Numbered from the stretch's first letter, positions 43,801-57,802 are shown. The stretch: DNA of 64,000 nucleotides from Karstenula rhodostoma CBS 690.94 (GCA_010093485.1 MU001493.1:1910937-1974936); one strand, 5' to 3'. Numbers and translations: made by a program. The notes: a model not told the origin generated them from the sequence alone.

Positions 43801-45569
43801 TTCTGCCGTCATGTTTCGCGGCTCTGTGCGCAGGCCCCTTATCGCAGGAGCCTCAGGGGGCATGGGTTTGCGGCTGCCAGTAGTCAGGGCATCTCGATGG
43901 GCCGAAGTGGAAAGTGTATTTTCTGCCTTTGCATCGACAGAAGCGGCAGTCAAGCATTTGCGAGGAAGCGCCTTTCGTAACCAAGTGTTACAACATACAT
44001 CAAAGTTACTGTTTACATGCACCTCGAGAATCTCCACCCAGGAGCACCGCTGCCCGTTGCGTTTTCTCCAAGCAGAGAGCTGCCGCGCAACCAACTGCTG
44101 TAGGAACATACACAAATGTACAACGTGTTGTCTAAACTCGTCTGCCCCCTCTGCCGGTGGCAATGCCGTTCCTTGCTCAACTCAAAGCCGCTGTTATGAC
44201 GGCGGCAGTCTAAGCCTCAGCGTAATGTCTTTGCCCAAGGGAGGACCGTCTCATGCATTATGTAAAAACCCTCACGGGATGCCGCTAGTCAATTGCGCAA
44301 CGCGGATCCGCGGATCACATCACTCCATGCTGACTTCGCAAAGACCTTCGTCTGCTCGATGTTTTTGCTCCCTAGTGTTCGTACATTCACCTCCAAACCA
44401 TCGTTCCTCGGCGCCCAGATCACTCAACCGCCGAATCGACTATTGGCGGTCATCCCCCGCTCATATCACGCGTTATCTGCCTGGTTTCGACGCTTTTGGG
44501 CGCTTGACAGACCCGGGGCTTGTTTTTCGTCACGCTGATTCCAGCCACGCTCCATGGCGGGGAAGCTACCGCAACTCCCCGCTCCGCACGCACTAACTGC
44601 TTCGCAGAATCTCTGTCACCACACAAGACAGCCCGCCGTCTCTATACTAGGGGTACTTTGGTACCATCACTGGGCGACCATCTGATGAGTCGCTCTAGCA
44701 CTTGACCATATGTGGTCTGGCCCCCAGACTACCGCCAGGCCAGGACGACAAGTACCACGGGTAGTCTCTTGACGACGATGCACGCGCGGAGGATCGTGCG
44801 TAGGATCCAACAGCGGACAGGGAAGGGAATCGTCACCAACTTGCCCCTCAGTCCATATCAGCAGATGGATTGCTACCCTTTGCCACGAGGTCGCTACCGC
44901 TGAGACGCGATATACACAGGGTTGTCCGCTCATGTGTGGATAAAGTTTGCGCTCAGGTTGCACGACAGCGGGCCAGGGGCCGTGGAGGCTTGGTGGCGGA
45001 TAGCGAGTCATGCTGCCAAACTCCAAACGCCACACGAGCTGTTATCTTCATCTAGCACCAGCCTAGAAAGACACCTTGGTGCACCAGCGGCTACCAGGAA
45101 GAAAAGGGTTTGATCGCCCTTCAAGGCCAAACTCTAAACTCGGATAGCCCTGGTGGATCTTTCATCTCCGAAACATTAGCCTGGATATCCTCAAGAACTC
45201 ATGCGGACATCGTCAATCACGTCAGATGAACGGTGGTGAGGTGAGATTTGCAAGAGCAGGTGAACAAGCGGGTCGCGGCAGTTGTGGATCTATCAGTCTA
45301 TCGAAACAGTAATTTTTCTTGACCATTCCGATCCACCAGCGGCTCCAAGATAGACTCCATGCACGCTGAGGTCGGCGGCATGACTTACCTATTTGAATAC
45401 ACCCGGCCAATCCTCCAGCGTCGCCCACATCATACCGACACCCATAGCAACTCCCGCACATACTCCCGCTCATCACGCCAATATGTTCCCTGTTCTGGAA
45501 GCCTCCCGGAATCGTCGACTATATGATGCCCCCGGCCCATCTCACCTCGAGCCTTCGGGTACAAGCAAC
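40883..45569. other. Long stretch with no supported gene
   Basis: About 4.7 kb. The first 2 kb is GC-rich, and frames on both strands are long only because stops are rare in GC-rich DNA. None shows a domain, signal peptide or splice-consistent continuation. The right half has balanced composition and short frames. Confidence 0.45.
42306..42334 (+). repeat. (CACCTGC)n tandem repeat
   Basis: Four 7-bp CACCTGC units lie in a row in non-coding DNA. Confidence 0.85.
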
Positions 45570-47470
<1,901 letters not shown>

Positions 47471-48254
47471 GTTTATCTGGAGTGTTCAAAATCACGGGAG
47501 AAGACTGGGTAGTACTACAGACAGCTCGAGGGCGTCCGGGCTACATATACCATATACCGAGGGCGTAGTTGCACGGCGGACGGCATCTTCAACGCGTCGC
47601 ATGACATTAACTCGCGCGCCGTAAGACAGAAGAAGCAATTTTCGCTACAGTTACAGCGCTCGCTCGGATGTCGAGTGATTTTTCCGCTGAAGAATGATGC
47701 CATTGGGCATGAGATCCACCCGCAAGCCGTGCTGTGTCTCAACGCCGTGCTGCTGCCCAAAGTTCAAGCGCGATTCTGCCAATGTAGAATGCGGCTACGG
47801 GGGCGGTGAATGGGTGTGCGGGCCGTGGATTCTGCGTTTATCCATGAGGGGCACAGTGTGATGGCGGGGTAGTGGGTAGTGAGGTGATGCTGCGGCGAGG
47901 GGGCTCTCTTCCTCGGTATGCCCATTGGGTTGGCTGTCAGGAGTTTCCCTCTTGCATGCCATGGTCAGGCTCACCACAAATCGTCGTCGGAAACCTTTCT
48001 TGCTCATGTCCAGCAGCGACGACGGTTCCCTACACTGTCCACGAGTGGTTTAGCTTGTCAGGCGGACACCTTTCCGCATCGAGGACTCCGAAGCTGGGAC
48101 CAGCCAGACGTTGATCGAGAAACGTGCTGCGGGGCTCGACGACTCGGACAGTAGCTGTCGGAGCATCGCAGACCATAATATCATATAATGGGAAGATTCT
48201 GGGGGAGTGGAAACGCCATTGGAACATCCAAGTAGCAACAGCAGGCCAACCACC
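47471..48254. promoter_or_regulatory. Divergent promoter region between GH1 and DUF1479 genes
   Basis: 784 bp separate the two divergent starts. No coding frame was found. Shared regulation is possible but not shown by any site I could identify. Confidence 0.4.
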
Positions 48255-49851
48255 ATGCTGTCCATCTCGCGAACCGTCGGATCCCCGGCCATCCGGACGT
48301 TACGGCACGCGCGCACCGCGGCGACGCAGGCTGCTTCCAAACGCGCCGGCGACATCTCAGACGCGTTCGCGTCGCTGTCTGGCCAGCAATTCACACCACT
48401 TGCGCCCGAGTATGCGGACCTCAAGGCGCGCTTGATCAAGGGGAACGAAGAGGCTGTACGAGAGTCTTGGGAGCGACTTCTCAACCACTTGCGCGAGGAG
48501 ATACCGCTGATTGTGGAGAAGGGGTCCAAGATCATACCCGAGATTGATTTCAGGGACATTGACGATGCGCCTGCCGACTTCAGCAGCGAGCTCCGGAAGA
48601 GGGGCGTAGCTGTCGTGCGCGGCGTGGTGAGCGAGGAGGAGGCGCTGGGATGGAAGGAGAGTCTGAGAGAGTACATCAGGGCGAATCCTCAGACAAAGGG
48701 TATGCGCAGTATGCGTGTACAAGAGGCATTGGACACTGACATGCGCAGCATTCCCCGCCGAAACCCCCCAGGTCTTCGAACTGTACTGGTCGCGCGCCCA
48801 GCTCCTCGCCCGCGGTCACCCCAACATGCTCAAGGCGCAGAGCTTCCTCATGTCGTACTGGCATGCCACGAACCCACACACGCCCATATCCACGCGCCAC
48901 CCCATATCCTACGCCGACCGCCTCCGCATGCGGCTCCCCGGCGACGCGCGCTTCGCCCTAGGCCCTCACGTGGATGGCGGCAGCGTAGAGCGATGGGACG
49001 AGAACGGCTACGGACGCGGAAAGGTTTACGACGCCGTCTGGAAAGGTCGCTGGGAGGCCTTCGACCCGTGGGAGTCCAGCTGCCGGCTCAACGTCGTGTC
49101 GGACCTGCACCAGGGCGTGGGCGCGTGTAGTGCGTTCCGCATGTTTCAGGGCTGGATGTCCCTCTCTACCACGGGGCCTGGCGAGGGCACACTCCTCGTG
49201 AATCCCCTCCTCGCAAAGGCGACCGCGTACTGCCTCCTCCGCCCGTTCTTTAGTCCCAAGCACGGCGTCGCCTCCCCTGGTGCGCAAACCGCCGACGAAG
49301 CCACTACCTCCTCTGCATCCTTCCTCGCGAGCGACAACTGGAGGATGGATGACAACCCCACATCATGGCTGCACGGCGCGTCCCCCGGCCACGGCCAGGA
49401 ACTCTCGCACCTCCTGCACCCGCATCTACACCTCAAGGAGAGCATGATACACGTCCCTACCGTGCGGCCGGGTGACTACGTAGCCTGGCACTGCGACACC
49501 ATCCACGCCGTCGACCGCACGCACGCTGGCACTTCCGACTCTAGCGTGCTGTACATCCCCGCGTGTCCACTGACTGAAGATAACGCGAAGTATCTTAACC
49601 GGCAGCGCGTGTGCTTCATCGACGGGACACCGTCTCCGGACTTTGGCGGGGGCGAGGGAGAAAGTAAGCATGTTGGACGCGTGAGCGTCGACGAGTTGGA
49701 GGCGTTGGTGGGGGAGGACAGCAGAAGGGGTATGGGGCTGGAGGTGTGGGATAGTAGTGGTGAGGATCTGGGGATGGGGGAGAAGGTCGTGCTGGATCGG
49801 GCGAACAAGGTAGGGGGGTGGTATGATCCTGAGGTTGACATAAGCAGATAG
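48255..49851 (+). CDS. DUF1479-family protein
   Basis: Two exons (48255-48699 and 48749-49851) with a 49-nt intron give 515 residues. The family (PF07350, bacterial YbiU) has a jelly-roll fold related to Fe(II)/2-oxoglutarate dioxygenases. Conserved pieces visible are a helical N-terminal region (FRDIDDAPADFSSELRKRG), VAVVRGVVSEEEA, FELYWSRAQLLARGHPNM and an HVDGGSVERW motif with the His and Asp expected of iron ligands. A second His lies in VAWHCDTIHAVD. The N terminus (MLSISRTVGSPAIRTLRHAR) is basic and could be a mitochondrial targeting sequence. An in-frame ATG at 48207 would add 16 residues. Fungal members are uncharacterised. It is divergent from a GH1 gene, and shared control is possible but not shown. 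Confidence 0.88.
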
Positions 49852-50478
49852 GGAGAAGGTGTTCTGTGGCGCTATGTTCATGTTCTGGGATTGTACGATG
49901 GGACGTTTGGCGTTTTCGGCGAAGCGTAGTGTTTTGAATGGACAGGAAGGTTCTGAACACCCATGGACATCTTAGTAGCTTGACATCATGCAGTGCACAG
50001 AATCAGTGATCGGGATTAGTTACGATTTGATCACCTGCATCACTTTTCTTATCACTTACGGAACGTGTGAGCGTGAAAAAGCGGAAGGCACGCCTGGGTC
50101 CACATCACGTGAGGCATACCAGCCCGGGCCCATGCGACGTACTTGATTCCATAGCTTGTTACCTCACGCCGCCTCCAGTGTCCACTCTGCGAAGACCGCC
50201 ACCACCACCACCCACTTCGAAGGAACTGACCATCAGATCCGCCCTCGCGGTTTTGTACAGTCGACCCTCACCCACTATTGACTTCGCCTATCTGCCTGTC
50301 TGGAAGGTACAACTCTTCGCCCTTACCTCAACTTTTGCGCGTTGGTCGCGACTCTCTTTCCCCATCAATTCTCTGTGAGTTTTGGGCCGGCACAACACAG
50401 CGAATATCTGAACGACATAACGGAGAAGGACGACGCTGATCAAATCACTTTACAGCGGCCAGTGGTTCTGTCTGGACA
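49852..50478. other. Intergenic, no supported gene
   Basis: Nothing was recognised except a CACTTTACAG acceptor-like site at 50455, which may belong to the decayed gene that follows. Confidence 0.45.
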
Positions 50479-52018
50479 GTGGCGGCACCTCCACCAGGCG
50501 CCGGTCGATTGACTATACCCAAGGTCGTCTCAAGTCCTGCAGACCCGACCGCCCCGTCGTTCCTCACAAGCCTGCCGGCGGAGATTCGAAACATGATATA
50601 TCAAATTCTGTTCTGCTCCCAAGAACCGATCCATATTTCCGGACACAACCCCAAGTCTTCCAAGGTTGGCGAGGATGAAAGCCATGAGCTTGGCCTGGTC
50701 GTACCCTGCCTCCGCACGTGTCGACAGGTCTACTGGGAAGCGGTTTCCATTCTCTACGGTAATAATACTTGGTTGATCACACGCCCTCGGGACCTTCATG
50801 ACCAAATATACCATCAAATCCAGTATGCTCCCACATGGATGCGTGGCATTGGATCGAATTTCGACTTAATCAAGTGAGTCATCATCGAGGCTTACCGTAC
50901 ATGTCCACTTTTGTGCGCGAGTGCAGTCTTCGAACAAGACCTACTCCCATTGGCAAAGCTGTAGTGGTCGAAGGAACGTCAATTTGGCAGAGATACGGAG
51001 CTTGAAGTCACCTTCAAAGGCCGTGTTGATCCCTTTGGGGATGATGATTTGTATCATGACGAAATTTGGGTTGAGTTATGGGGTCCGTTATCGTTAGCTG
51101 AGTTCCTGAACAACGTGTTCAGGACCTTGGTGATCGGAGACTCACTACATCTGTCTCAGTATGCACAATTCGATTGTGATCAGCGAAATGAAACTTTCCG
51201 TGTACTACCAGACTACAACGGACCGCGTACTGAGGGAAATCTTCGCGTACTCCAACGATGGAAAGGTTCTTGGACCAGAATCACTGATCAAGAGAGAAGG
51301 TATGCTGCTCGACCATGATATTCTGGACAGTTTGCAAGATCATATTCTGGATAAGATTGTCGAGTTTGCGAACAAACCTGCCGACAACGTTACCGTCGAA
51401 CTAAACGCTCGCAAGGCGTACGGCTTCAATTTCTTCGCCGTCCCCGCACTGGACCGCGCGCTGAAGATACTGATCTTTTCATCCAAGGTTACTTACTAAC
51501 TGACTACTAATAAGACGAAGACTAGTTTCGATAACTTTAAAGTATTTAAAAAGTAGTCTTGTATCTTTCCCTATTATTCCTTTATCGGATCTGCAACTAG
51601 TATAGCCGAGAACGAAAGTCACGATATTGTTTCTAATTTTGACGCTGCGTATAGAACAAGGTTCAAAGGTCTACGGATCAAAATCAAGAGCTTCCTCAGT
51701 GTAAATGGTTGTATACCAATGGGAGGACGTGCGATATTTCGCAAAATCAACTCTGGAGAAGAACGTATAGTCGCCCTGCGTTTACTTCATTAGCGCGTCT
51801 TCTTGGCCTTGACAGACTTGTTCTTTGAATTGCCCGCTGTAATGCAACATGCAAACCTCGATATCTGGATCAATGGAGAAGGTTATGTCCTTGGATTCGA
51901 AGGCCCCGGCGAGGATTATGCCATGCAGCGCTTCAACCCGAATATCAATGCGAACCTAAGCCCGGACGCGGTCCAAGCTTTGCCATCTCCAGATGGAGCG
52001 TCTTTATATTTTCATTGA
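50479..52018 (+). pseudogene. Decayed 2EXR/F-box-like gene
   Basis: The first part (50479-50873) reads as a typical fungal N-terminal domain: FLTSLPAEIRNMIYQILF followed by LRTCRQVYWEAVSILYGNNT. A good GTGAGT...CAG intron (50874-50926) leads to LRTRPTPIGKAVVVEGTSIW, which then hits a stop. The continuation (DTELEVTFKGRV) is in another frame, and a third frame takes over near 51160 (DHDILDSLQDHILDKIVEFA). From 51490 the DNA turns AT-rich, and a further coding-like piece lies at 51803-52018 (MQHANLDIWINGEGYVLGFE). No ATG in a matching phase opens the gene. At least two frame changes with no splice sites between them argue for a pseudogene. An unusual exon structure remains possible. Confidence 0.55.
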
Positions 52019-52465
52019 AGAGGAGATGGCGTTATCATATGGTTCTGAGAAGGGTGGGCTTTGGTTGTCATTGTCAAGGATTGCAAGTGGTTAGACTGCG
52101 AATGTAGAGGGATTTGCACAGTGGAATAAGGTGAGTCTATGCACAGTCCTTCTACGTGACGAGGGCCAACTGACACAGACATAGTGCTTTGATCGCGGCG
52201 ACGGAATGGAATAGGTACATTAGCTTTAGTTTTCTTGAAAGATCGTGGGGACAAACCGGGACAGAATATCTGTGGCCATAAGATTGACGCGAAACGAGTC
52301 GAAAAATTCGCATCCGACAGTTGCATCGGTGCATCCCATACGATGAGACGTTACGGCGGCAGGATCTGAGAGGGTTGGATAACACGTACCAAGTACGACT
52401 GCAAATTGCAAGATTCCAGAACACCCAAATATACGTACTGCGTTCCACCACCGCCCCTTCCCCAC
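52019..52465. other. Intergenic, no supported gene
   Basis: Lies between the decayed gene and the 3' end of the Erg28-like gene. Nothing was recognised. Confidence 0.45.
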
Positions 52466-52923
52466 TCACAGCCCAACCACACGTCCCCTACTCAGCCACA
52501 TCCAAACCAACACTCCCCCATCAATCGCATAGGCCAAAAAAACCTGTTTCAACCCCACACTCCCAAAAGCCACCCTCTCCACCGTATAGTGCCACAGCGG
52601 CACCGCCAAGCTCACCATGCATGCATCGTACCAGCCCCTCTCGCCCCAGTAGTACCACCCCCCAAACCGCAGGATCCCGCACAGGAAGAACCACGCGCCG
52701 AGCGAGCGCGCTGCGAGGGTCGTAAAGTGGGGGCGGTGGGTGGGCGTATAGTTGGCGCGGATGGCAGAGGGGGAGAAGGTGAGGGAGATGTAGCCGGCTA
52801 CGCCGATGAAGGCTGTCTGTACGTGAAGGTTAGCTAGGTCAGGCGATTTGATGGGGTAGAGGGGCGCACAAAGAGGATGCCGTAGCGGAGATAGGTGTGT
52901 TCTGCAGCTGCGACGTTGGCCAT
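52466..52923 (-). CDS. Erg28-like membrane protein
   Basis: Two exons (52923-52870 and 52816-52466) with a 53-nt intron give 134 residues. Four hydrophobic segments are visible: RYGILFTAFIGVAGYISL, LAARSLGAWFFLCGILRF, ACMVSLAVPLWHYTVE and a C-terminal VFLAYAIDGGVLVWMWL. The order and the LAARSLGAW...LRF...WYD...H pattern fit Erg28 (PF03694), an ER scaffold that holds the C4-demethylation enzymes of sterol synthesis. The length is close to that family (about 140). The final splice and a strong TTTACGTACAG-type acceptor support the model; the frame upstream of 52923 is A-rich UTR. The family call rests on a recalled pattern and is less certain than the gene itself. Confidence 0.6.
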
Positions 52924-53135
52924 GGTGGCGGTTGTTGTGGGGAAGTCCTGATGGCAAAGAACCTTTTTTTTTTTCTTTTTTTCCGCAGGGTGTGGTATCT
53001 CGGGCTGTGACCTATAAAGGTGTGCGTTTGTAATCGGCGTGCAAGCGTTGTTGGCGTAGGAGTGGCGGTAGCCTGGATGAGGTAAATGCTTGGTGTTTCT
53101 CACGTCAGCGGCAGGTTACGCGGTAACTTCGGGAT

Positions 53136-53325
53136 AGGTGTTCGCATCTACCCTAATAAGTAATATTATCCACCCTAATAAGAATGTAGTTGATTATTTA
53201 GAGAGATTCCTCTACCCTAGTTCTATATAATGACCTTAATTCTACCTAATTCTAACCTTACTAACCCTAATCCTTTCTATCAGAGGGATGGACAATATTG
53301 CTTATTAGGGTGGACGCGAACACCT
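53136..53325 (+). mobile_element. MITE-like inverted-repeat element
   Basis: A 190-bp AT-rich segment flanked by 25-bp inverted repeats at 53136-53160 and 53301-53325. Read inward, both begin AGGTGTTCGC and end CCCTAATAAG; they match at 23 of 25 positions, and both mismatches are transitions. The second half of the repeat (CCACCCTAATAAG) occurs again inside at 53170-53182. No open frame of meaning is inside. The size, inverted ends and AT-rich core fit a non-autonomous DNA transposon. I could not define a convincing target-site duplication. Confidence 0.65.
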
Positions 53326-53629
53326 GCCCAATTTCGGTTAGAGTCTACTTGGAACAATTGTTTCAAGAAGTACTTTAGCAAGCATTGGGTTACTGGTTCC
53401 CACACTAGGGCTTCAGGTAGGTAAACTGAATCGTGGGCTGACGCAGTGCAGAGTCATGCAAATCAGCAGCGCGCACTGACTGCAACAAGCAGTTTATAGT
53501 AATCCTCTTGCCTCGCAAGAACACCGAAGACAGAACGATGGTAAATCGCAATACTTTGTAATGCCACTCAAATCTGATACTATGGATTTTAGGTGCTAAC
53601 TCGTAGCTACGCGTGGGCATTCCTTTACA
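53326..53629. other. Intergenic
   Basis: No gene was recognised between the MITE-like element and the sulfatase stop. Confidence 0.5.
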
Positions 53630-55592
53630 CTAAACCCAGTGCGGCCAGAGCTCACCCCCATGATACGAGTTCCCCTTCAAGGGCCCCTCCGAGCTAAGAA
53701 TCTGCCCCAATTCGCACTTTGAGAACGACACCTTCGGCTGCTTCGCATAGAATTTGTCATACTTAGATGCCAGAGCGTCTTCCAGGTTCACAACATCGCC
53801 CTCGGGATGGATGAAAGACCAGGGGTCAGTGCAGGAAGAAGCTTGGCAAGTCTTGAGAACTAGAAGGAGGGCATCGAGCCGGGCTTGCAGCTTGGAGATG
53901 GGCTGGTTGAGGATGAGAGTGCGCCATTTCGAGGGCGTCGCCAGGTTGTTCAACTGGCCGGGGTCCCTCTGCGGTAGTGTGGGTATTAACTATGTACGGT
54001 CGAATGGGACATGGCACTTACTGTCATGTCGTATAGTTCGTGCTCGTTGGTGCACCATACTGTGTACAGAAGGTTGTATCGCTCACCAATGATACGAACA
54101 GCCTTGTAGGTGTTGTTCGGAGCGTCAACTGCGCGAAGCGATGTTAGCTGGAAGACGGCAAAGCATACTGGGACGCAACTTACGACCGTATTTGCCCTCG
54201 TCGATACCCTCGCCCCAGAACTCGACATTGACATGGTCACGCTTCTTGTTTTTTGACTGCTGGGCAATCGCCTTACTCGTTACCGGAATCGGCTGGCCGT
54301 CAAAGTCGCTGCGCTGCTCGAGGCCCGCCAGCTCAAAGAGCGTGGGCACAATATCAGTGTGCGTGGTCACCACATCGACCGTCTTGCCTTTCGGGACATT
54401 TGGACCGCGCACGTAGAATGGTACATTGATGTCTTCCTCAAACGCGCATGTCTTTCCGGGCTGGAGCCTGTGCTGGCCGATGTGGTATCCATTATCGGAG
54501 GTGAAGATGACGTATGTGTTGTCCAGTAGGTTGTAGTGCTCTAGGCGTTTGAACACTTCACCAACGAGCTCATCAACAGATTGCAAGGACTGGAGACGAC
54601 CGACTTGCCATCCATCGTGGAAGTCGATGACGGTGTCATTGAGTTTCTCTAGCCTTGAGATCCAGCTAGCTCCGCTTGGCTGGTGAGAAAGTAAGAAAAG
54701 GTTCCATATACTGATCTCAAATAACTTACCTCATCGGGATTCCAGTTGCTCGTCCTCGGAGCCTTCGCATCCAAAAACAGCTTTTGATGCCTGGTAGCGC
54801 CGACCGGCTTCGTGAAGGGGCCGGAGCGGGTAAATTCGGCGTGTGGCCCAATCGGTGCAATGCCGACGAAAAACGGCTTGTCACTTTTGGCGACAGTATC
54901 AATGAAGTCCAGACCTTTTTCTTTCACCAGGTCAGTATTGTATTGGCCTGGAGCCGGTGCTGGGGGTGACTTGTCTTCCTGAAATGTCGCGTTGAAATAT
55001 ATGTAGGTACCAGGATCGACAAGGACTGGAGATGGTCAGAGACACAACAAGTAAATGTTGATGAGGAGAGAACGCACATTTTGTACCGTTCCAACCAGCA
55101 GGCAACGGCTTATTCCAAGTGGAAGTCGAGTGGCCGTTCATGAGTTTGCCGGTGTAGTAGGTGTCGTACCCGGCTTCTTGCAACCACACTGGGAGATACT
55201 TGTCATTTAGGCCTTGTGAAATGAACTTTGTATAACCGCCTACTGAAATTAGATAGCAGCTCCAACACAACAGAGATGAAGCGCTTACCATACGGCGGGC
55301 TCACGTCAGTTACATTGGTGTTGTGAGCAGCCTTGCCAGTGAGCAGGCTGACTCTCGACGGGCAGCAAATGGAGATGGTGCAGTAGTGCTGCTTGTAAAA
55401 TGTTCCTTGCTTTCCAAGATGTTTCTTGACCAGAGGCATGTAGTCAAGAGAGCCCAGGTGCAGATCCTGGTCGTCTGTAATGATGAAGACAAAGTTTGGC
55501 TTGCCATTTCTGTTGCTCGCACCACAACTTATAATGGCAGCCGTAGCCAGCCAAAGCAACGAGAGGCGCGACAGAAGAGTTGAGCCAAACAT
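53630..55592 (-). CDS. Secreted sulfatase (arylsulfatase type)
   Basis: Six exons (55592-55289, 55239-55078, 55025-54730, 54679-54184, 54128-54022, 53968-53630) with introns of 49-55 nt give 567 residues; every junction keeps phase. Residues 1-25 are a signal peptide (LLSRLSLLWLATAAIIS). The enzyme hydrolyses sulfate esters outside the cell. Metal ligands D40 and D41 are in FIITDDQD. The formylglycine-forming C76 heads the CxPxR motif (CCPSR), followed by VSLLTGKAAHNTNVT. GKLMNGHSTSTWNK, FFVGIAPIGPHAEFTR, VIFTSDNGYHIGQHR and PKWR-type C-terminal blocks follow in order. An NGT sequon and others suggest glycosylation. An in-frame ATG at 55631 would add 13 residues and blunt the signal peptide, so 55592 was chosen. 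Confidence 0.95.
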
Positions 55593-56347
55593 TGTGAAAT
55601 GATTCCAGGAGCCTGGGGCACTGTGCTCCAAGCCTTTCCATTTCTTACCGTTGGCAAATCTTTATATCTCTTCCACTATTCGTCATACCGTCCATACGTA
55701 AACCCCTACAAGCATGCAGAACGTGCTCGCAGGTTTGCATTGCGACATCTTGCTCAGACCAAATGTGGCATTAGCGTCATTGTCAAGCGGAGACCGTCGG
55801 GGAATTGCGAACACAACGGTTCGGCCGATTCGGTGCTCGTTACGTTCCTGCATGAGCCACCTGTGCCGAGATATCACTCTCGGGCAGCTCCCCGTCTGAG
55901 CACTACTCGTCCGTAAAAAAAGACCGCAGATACGGCCGTCAATAGTACAGCAAAGAGCAAGAGAAAAATGCCGAAACGCCCAATTAGATCGACAGCTGAT
56001 CTCGGAGTCGAAGCTCTGATTGGCTGGTCGTGAAAGCGGATAAGCAACGAATGTGAACGGTTTCACTGGAAGTCCCAGTAATGGAAGCATCTTGTAGACA
56101 TTGACTACATCGATTATCCATGTCTGTCGTCCAGCCGTGCAGGTGATGAGCGAGGGTCTGGTGAAGGCAGCGACCGCGTGATAAAGTCTGGTTAAGAACA
56201 AGGCTATGACGTCATCATCCATCCCAAGCTACCTCGTCTGAATCGTTTTTGTATCACACAGGCATTATAATAGTGCGCGAGTGAGAACAGTAGTTGTACT
56301 GTAAGTTTCTTGGTGTTGTTTGCAAGCTGCGCGTGCCTTTTGGTACT
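55593..56347. other. Divergent intergenic region
   Basis: Upstream of the sulfatase (minus) and the disrupted APH gene (plus). Nothing else was recognised. Confidence 0.45.
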
Positions 56348-57241
56348 ATGATGGCCTCTTTTACCCTACCATACTTTGCCGACGAAGCAAGCCTTCCTGC
56401 TACGTTGCCCACGGCGGAAGAGATCGAATCTGCGACAGAAATCCTCAACGAGCGTATGTCCGGGGCGTCCGGCAAAATCGTCGGAGTTGGTGACCACTTC
56501 GTTGTCAAATATTTACAAGAGGGGCAGACTATGCTTTTCCTCCAACACTCATCAAATATTCCTGTACCCCGTATCTATGCGTTGTACCAGAAGCTAGGAC
56601 CCGACAACAACACATACAGCTACATCGTTATGGAGCGCATCAAAGGTCCCACCCTGGCTTCCGTTTGGTTGAAAATTGGTCAAACGGAAAAAGAAGCAGT
56701 AGCTTCAGAGCTCCGCCATATCTTCGAAGAGATGTGTAGGTTGGAATCACCTCGAGGATAATGCAGCTTTGGTCTCCGTGGATTGACGGATTCACTTTTC
56801 GACTCTGGGGATGATTCAACGTTATTCAATGGACCATTCGATACCGAGTCAGACCTGAACGAGGCTATGATCGCTAGATACGCCAGTGAAGGTTATTCTA
56901 AACACAAGATACAGCACTTCTCACGCGCCTTCAAGAATGTCTTCCAGAACCACGCTCCAGTCTTCACGCATGCGGATTTCCAGCAGAAGAACGTCATGTT
57001 CCGGAAGCCTCCGGCAACAACAGAAAATGGCCTAGTCCAGTGGGACTCGACAGACCTAGAGCTCGTGATCATCGACTGGGAGTTTGCTGGATGGTATCCA
57101 AGCTACTGGGAGTACTCAAGAGCGCTTTTCGGGTGCGGAGCATGGAAAGATGACTGGGGTAACTGGATCGAGAAAATCTTGGAGCCGTATCGGAACGAAT
57201 ATGCCTGGGTACTACTATTTCTCACAGAACTGTTTTCATAA
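56348..57241 (+). pseudogene. APH-family gene with a single in-frame stop
   Basis: One frame from an ATG at 56348 to a TAA at 57239-57241 reads as a complete small APH-type kinase (about 297 codons) except for a TAA at 56759-56761. Before the stop are IPVPRIYALYQKLG and YIVMERIKGPTLASVW (N lobe and hinge). After it are LTDSLFDSG, the catalytic loop FTHADFQQKNVMF (HxDxxxxN) and VIIDWEFAGWYP (metal-binding Asp). The end, RNEYAWVLLFLTELFS, matches the usual C terminus. The frame does not shift, and no intron of workable size removes the TAA. TAA is one C-to-T step from CAA. The simplest view is a recent nonsense mutation or an assembly base error. Confidence 0.8.
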
Positions 57242-57802
57242 GATCACGTTCAATTTTGACATCTTGCAGTTATATGCGTTCTGGCCTCCTTATGTATGAG
57301 CTGATGTGGTGAGCATTATCTCAAGCTGGGGATCAACATCTCAATATTTTCAAGGAGAGCTTCAGGGTGGTCGTGTTAGCTACACTGCGGACATTCTCTA
57401 CAATGATGCGCTCAAGCCATAGAGAGCGTTGTGGGCAGCAGGGTCAACTTCTGGGTGAAATCATGTGCGTTGCACCGTAACACATTGTGTGGTAGGATCC
57501 TGGGTTATATGTATGGAAATTTGTCGGATAACTATCACATACGACCATAGGACACTGAAACCTAAGCTTCCCGTCCACTCATGAGAATCCCCGCTGTTGT
57601 ATGTTCTTGTCTTGCGTTGTGCTTGTGGGGTATGCCGGGCCGTGGTGGTTAATGACTTTCAACATTTGCTAACCACAGTAGCTTGACGAGTTTCTGAGCA
57701 TGGTCTGTTGCTCCAGGACAGGTAGTACGAAGGCCGATGGTACTCTGAATCATATTTTTAAATACTAATATTTACGGAACCCCTTCATATTCGCTGGCCT
57801 CT
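57242..57802. other. Intergenic with left direct repeat
   Basis: Contains the left copy of a direct repeat at 57591-57651. AT-rich near 57.75 kb. No gene is seen. Confidence 0.5.
57591..57651 (+). repeat. Direct repeat, left copy
   Basis: About 61 bp from CCGCTGTTGTATGTT to GCCGTGGTGGTTA, matching 59579-59643 in the same orientation. Most differences are transitions, with a small gap. The F-box gene lies between the copies. Confidence 0.7.

Noticed and set aside
43760..44596. 278-codon plus-strand frame
   Set aside because: No domain, and mixed Cys/Arg/His/Ser content as expected by chance.
56759..56761. Stop-codon readthrough in the APH gene
   Set aside because: The stop is TAA followed by TGC, not a known leaky UGA-CUA context, so a nonsense mutation is simpler.
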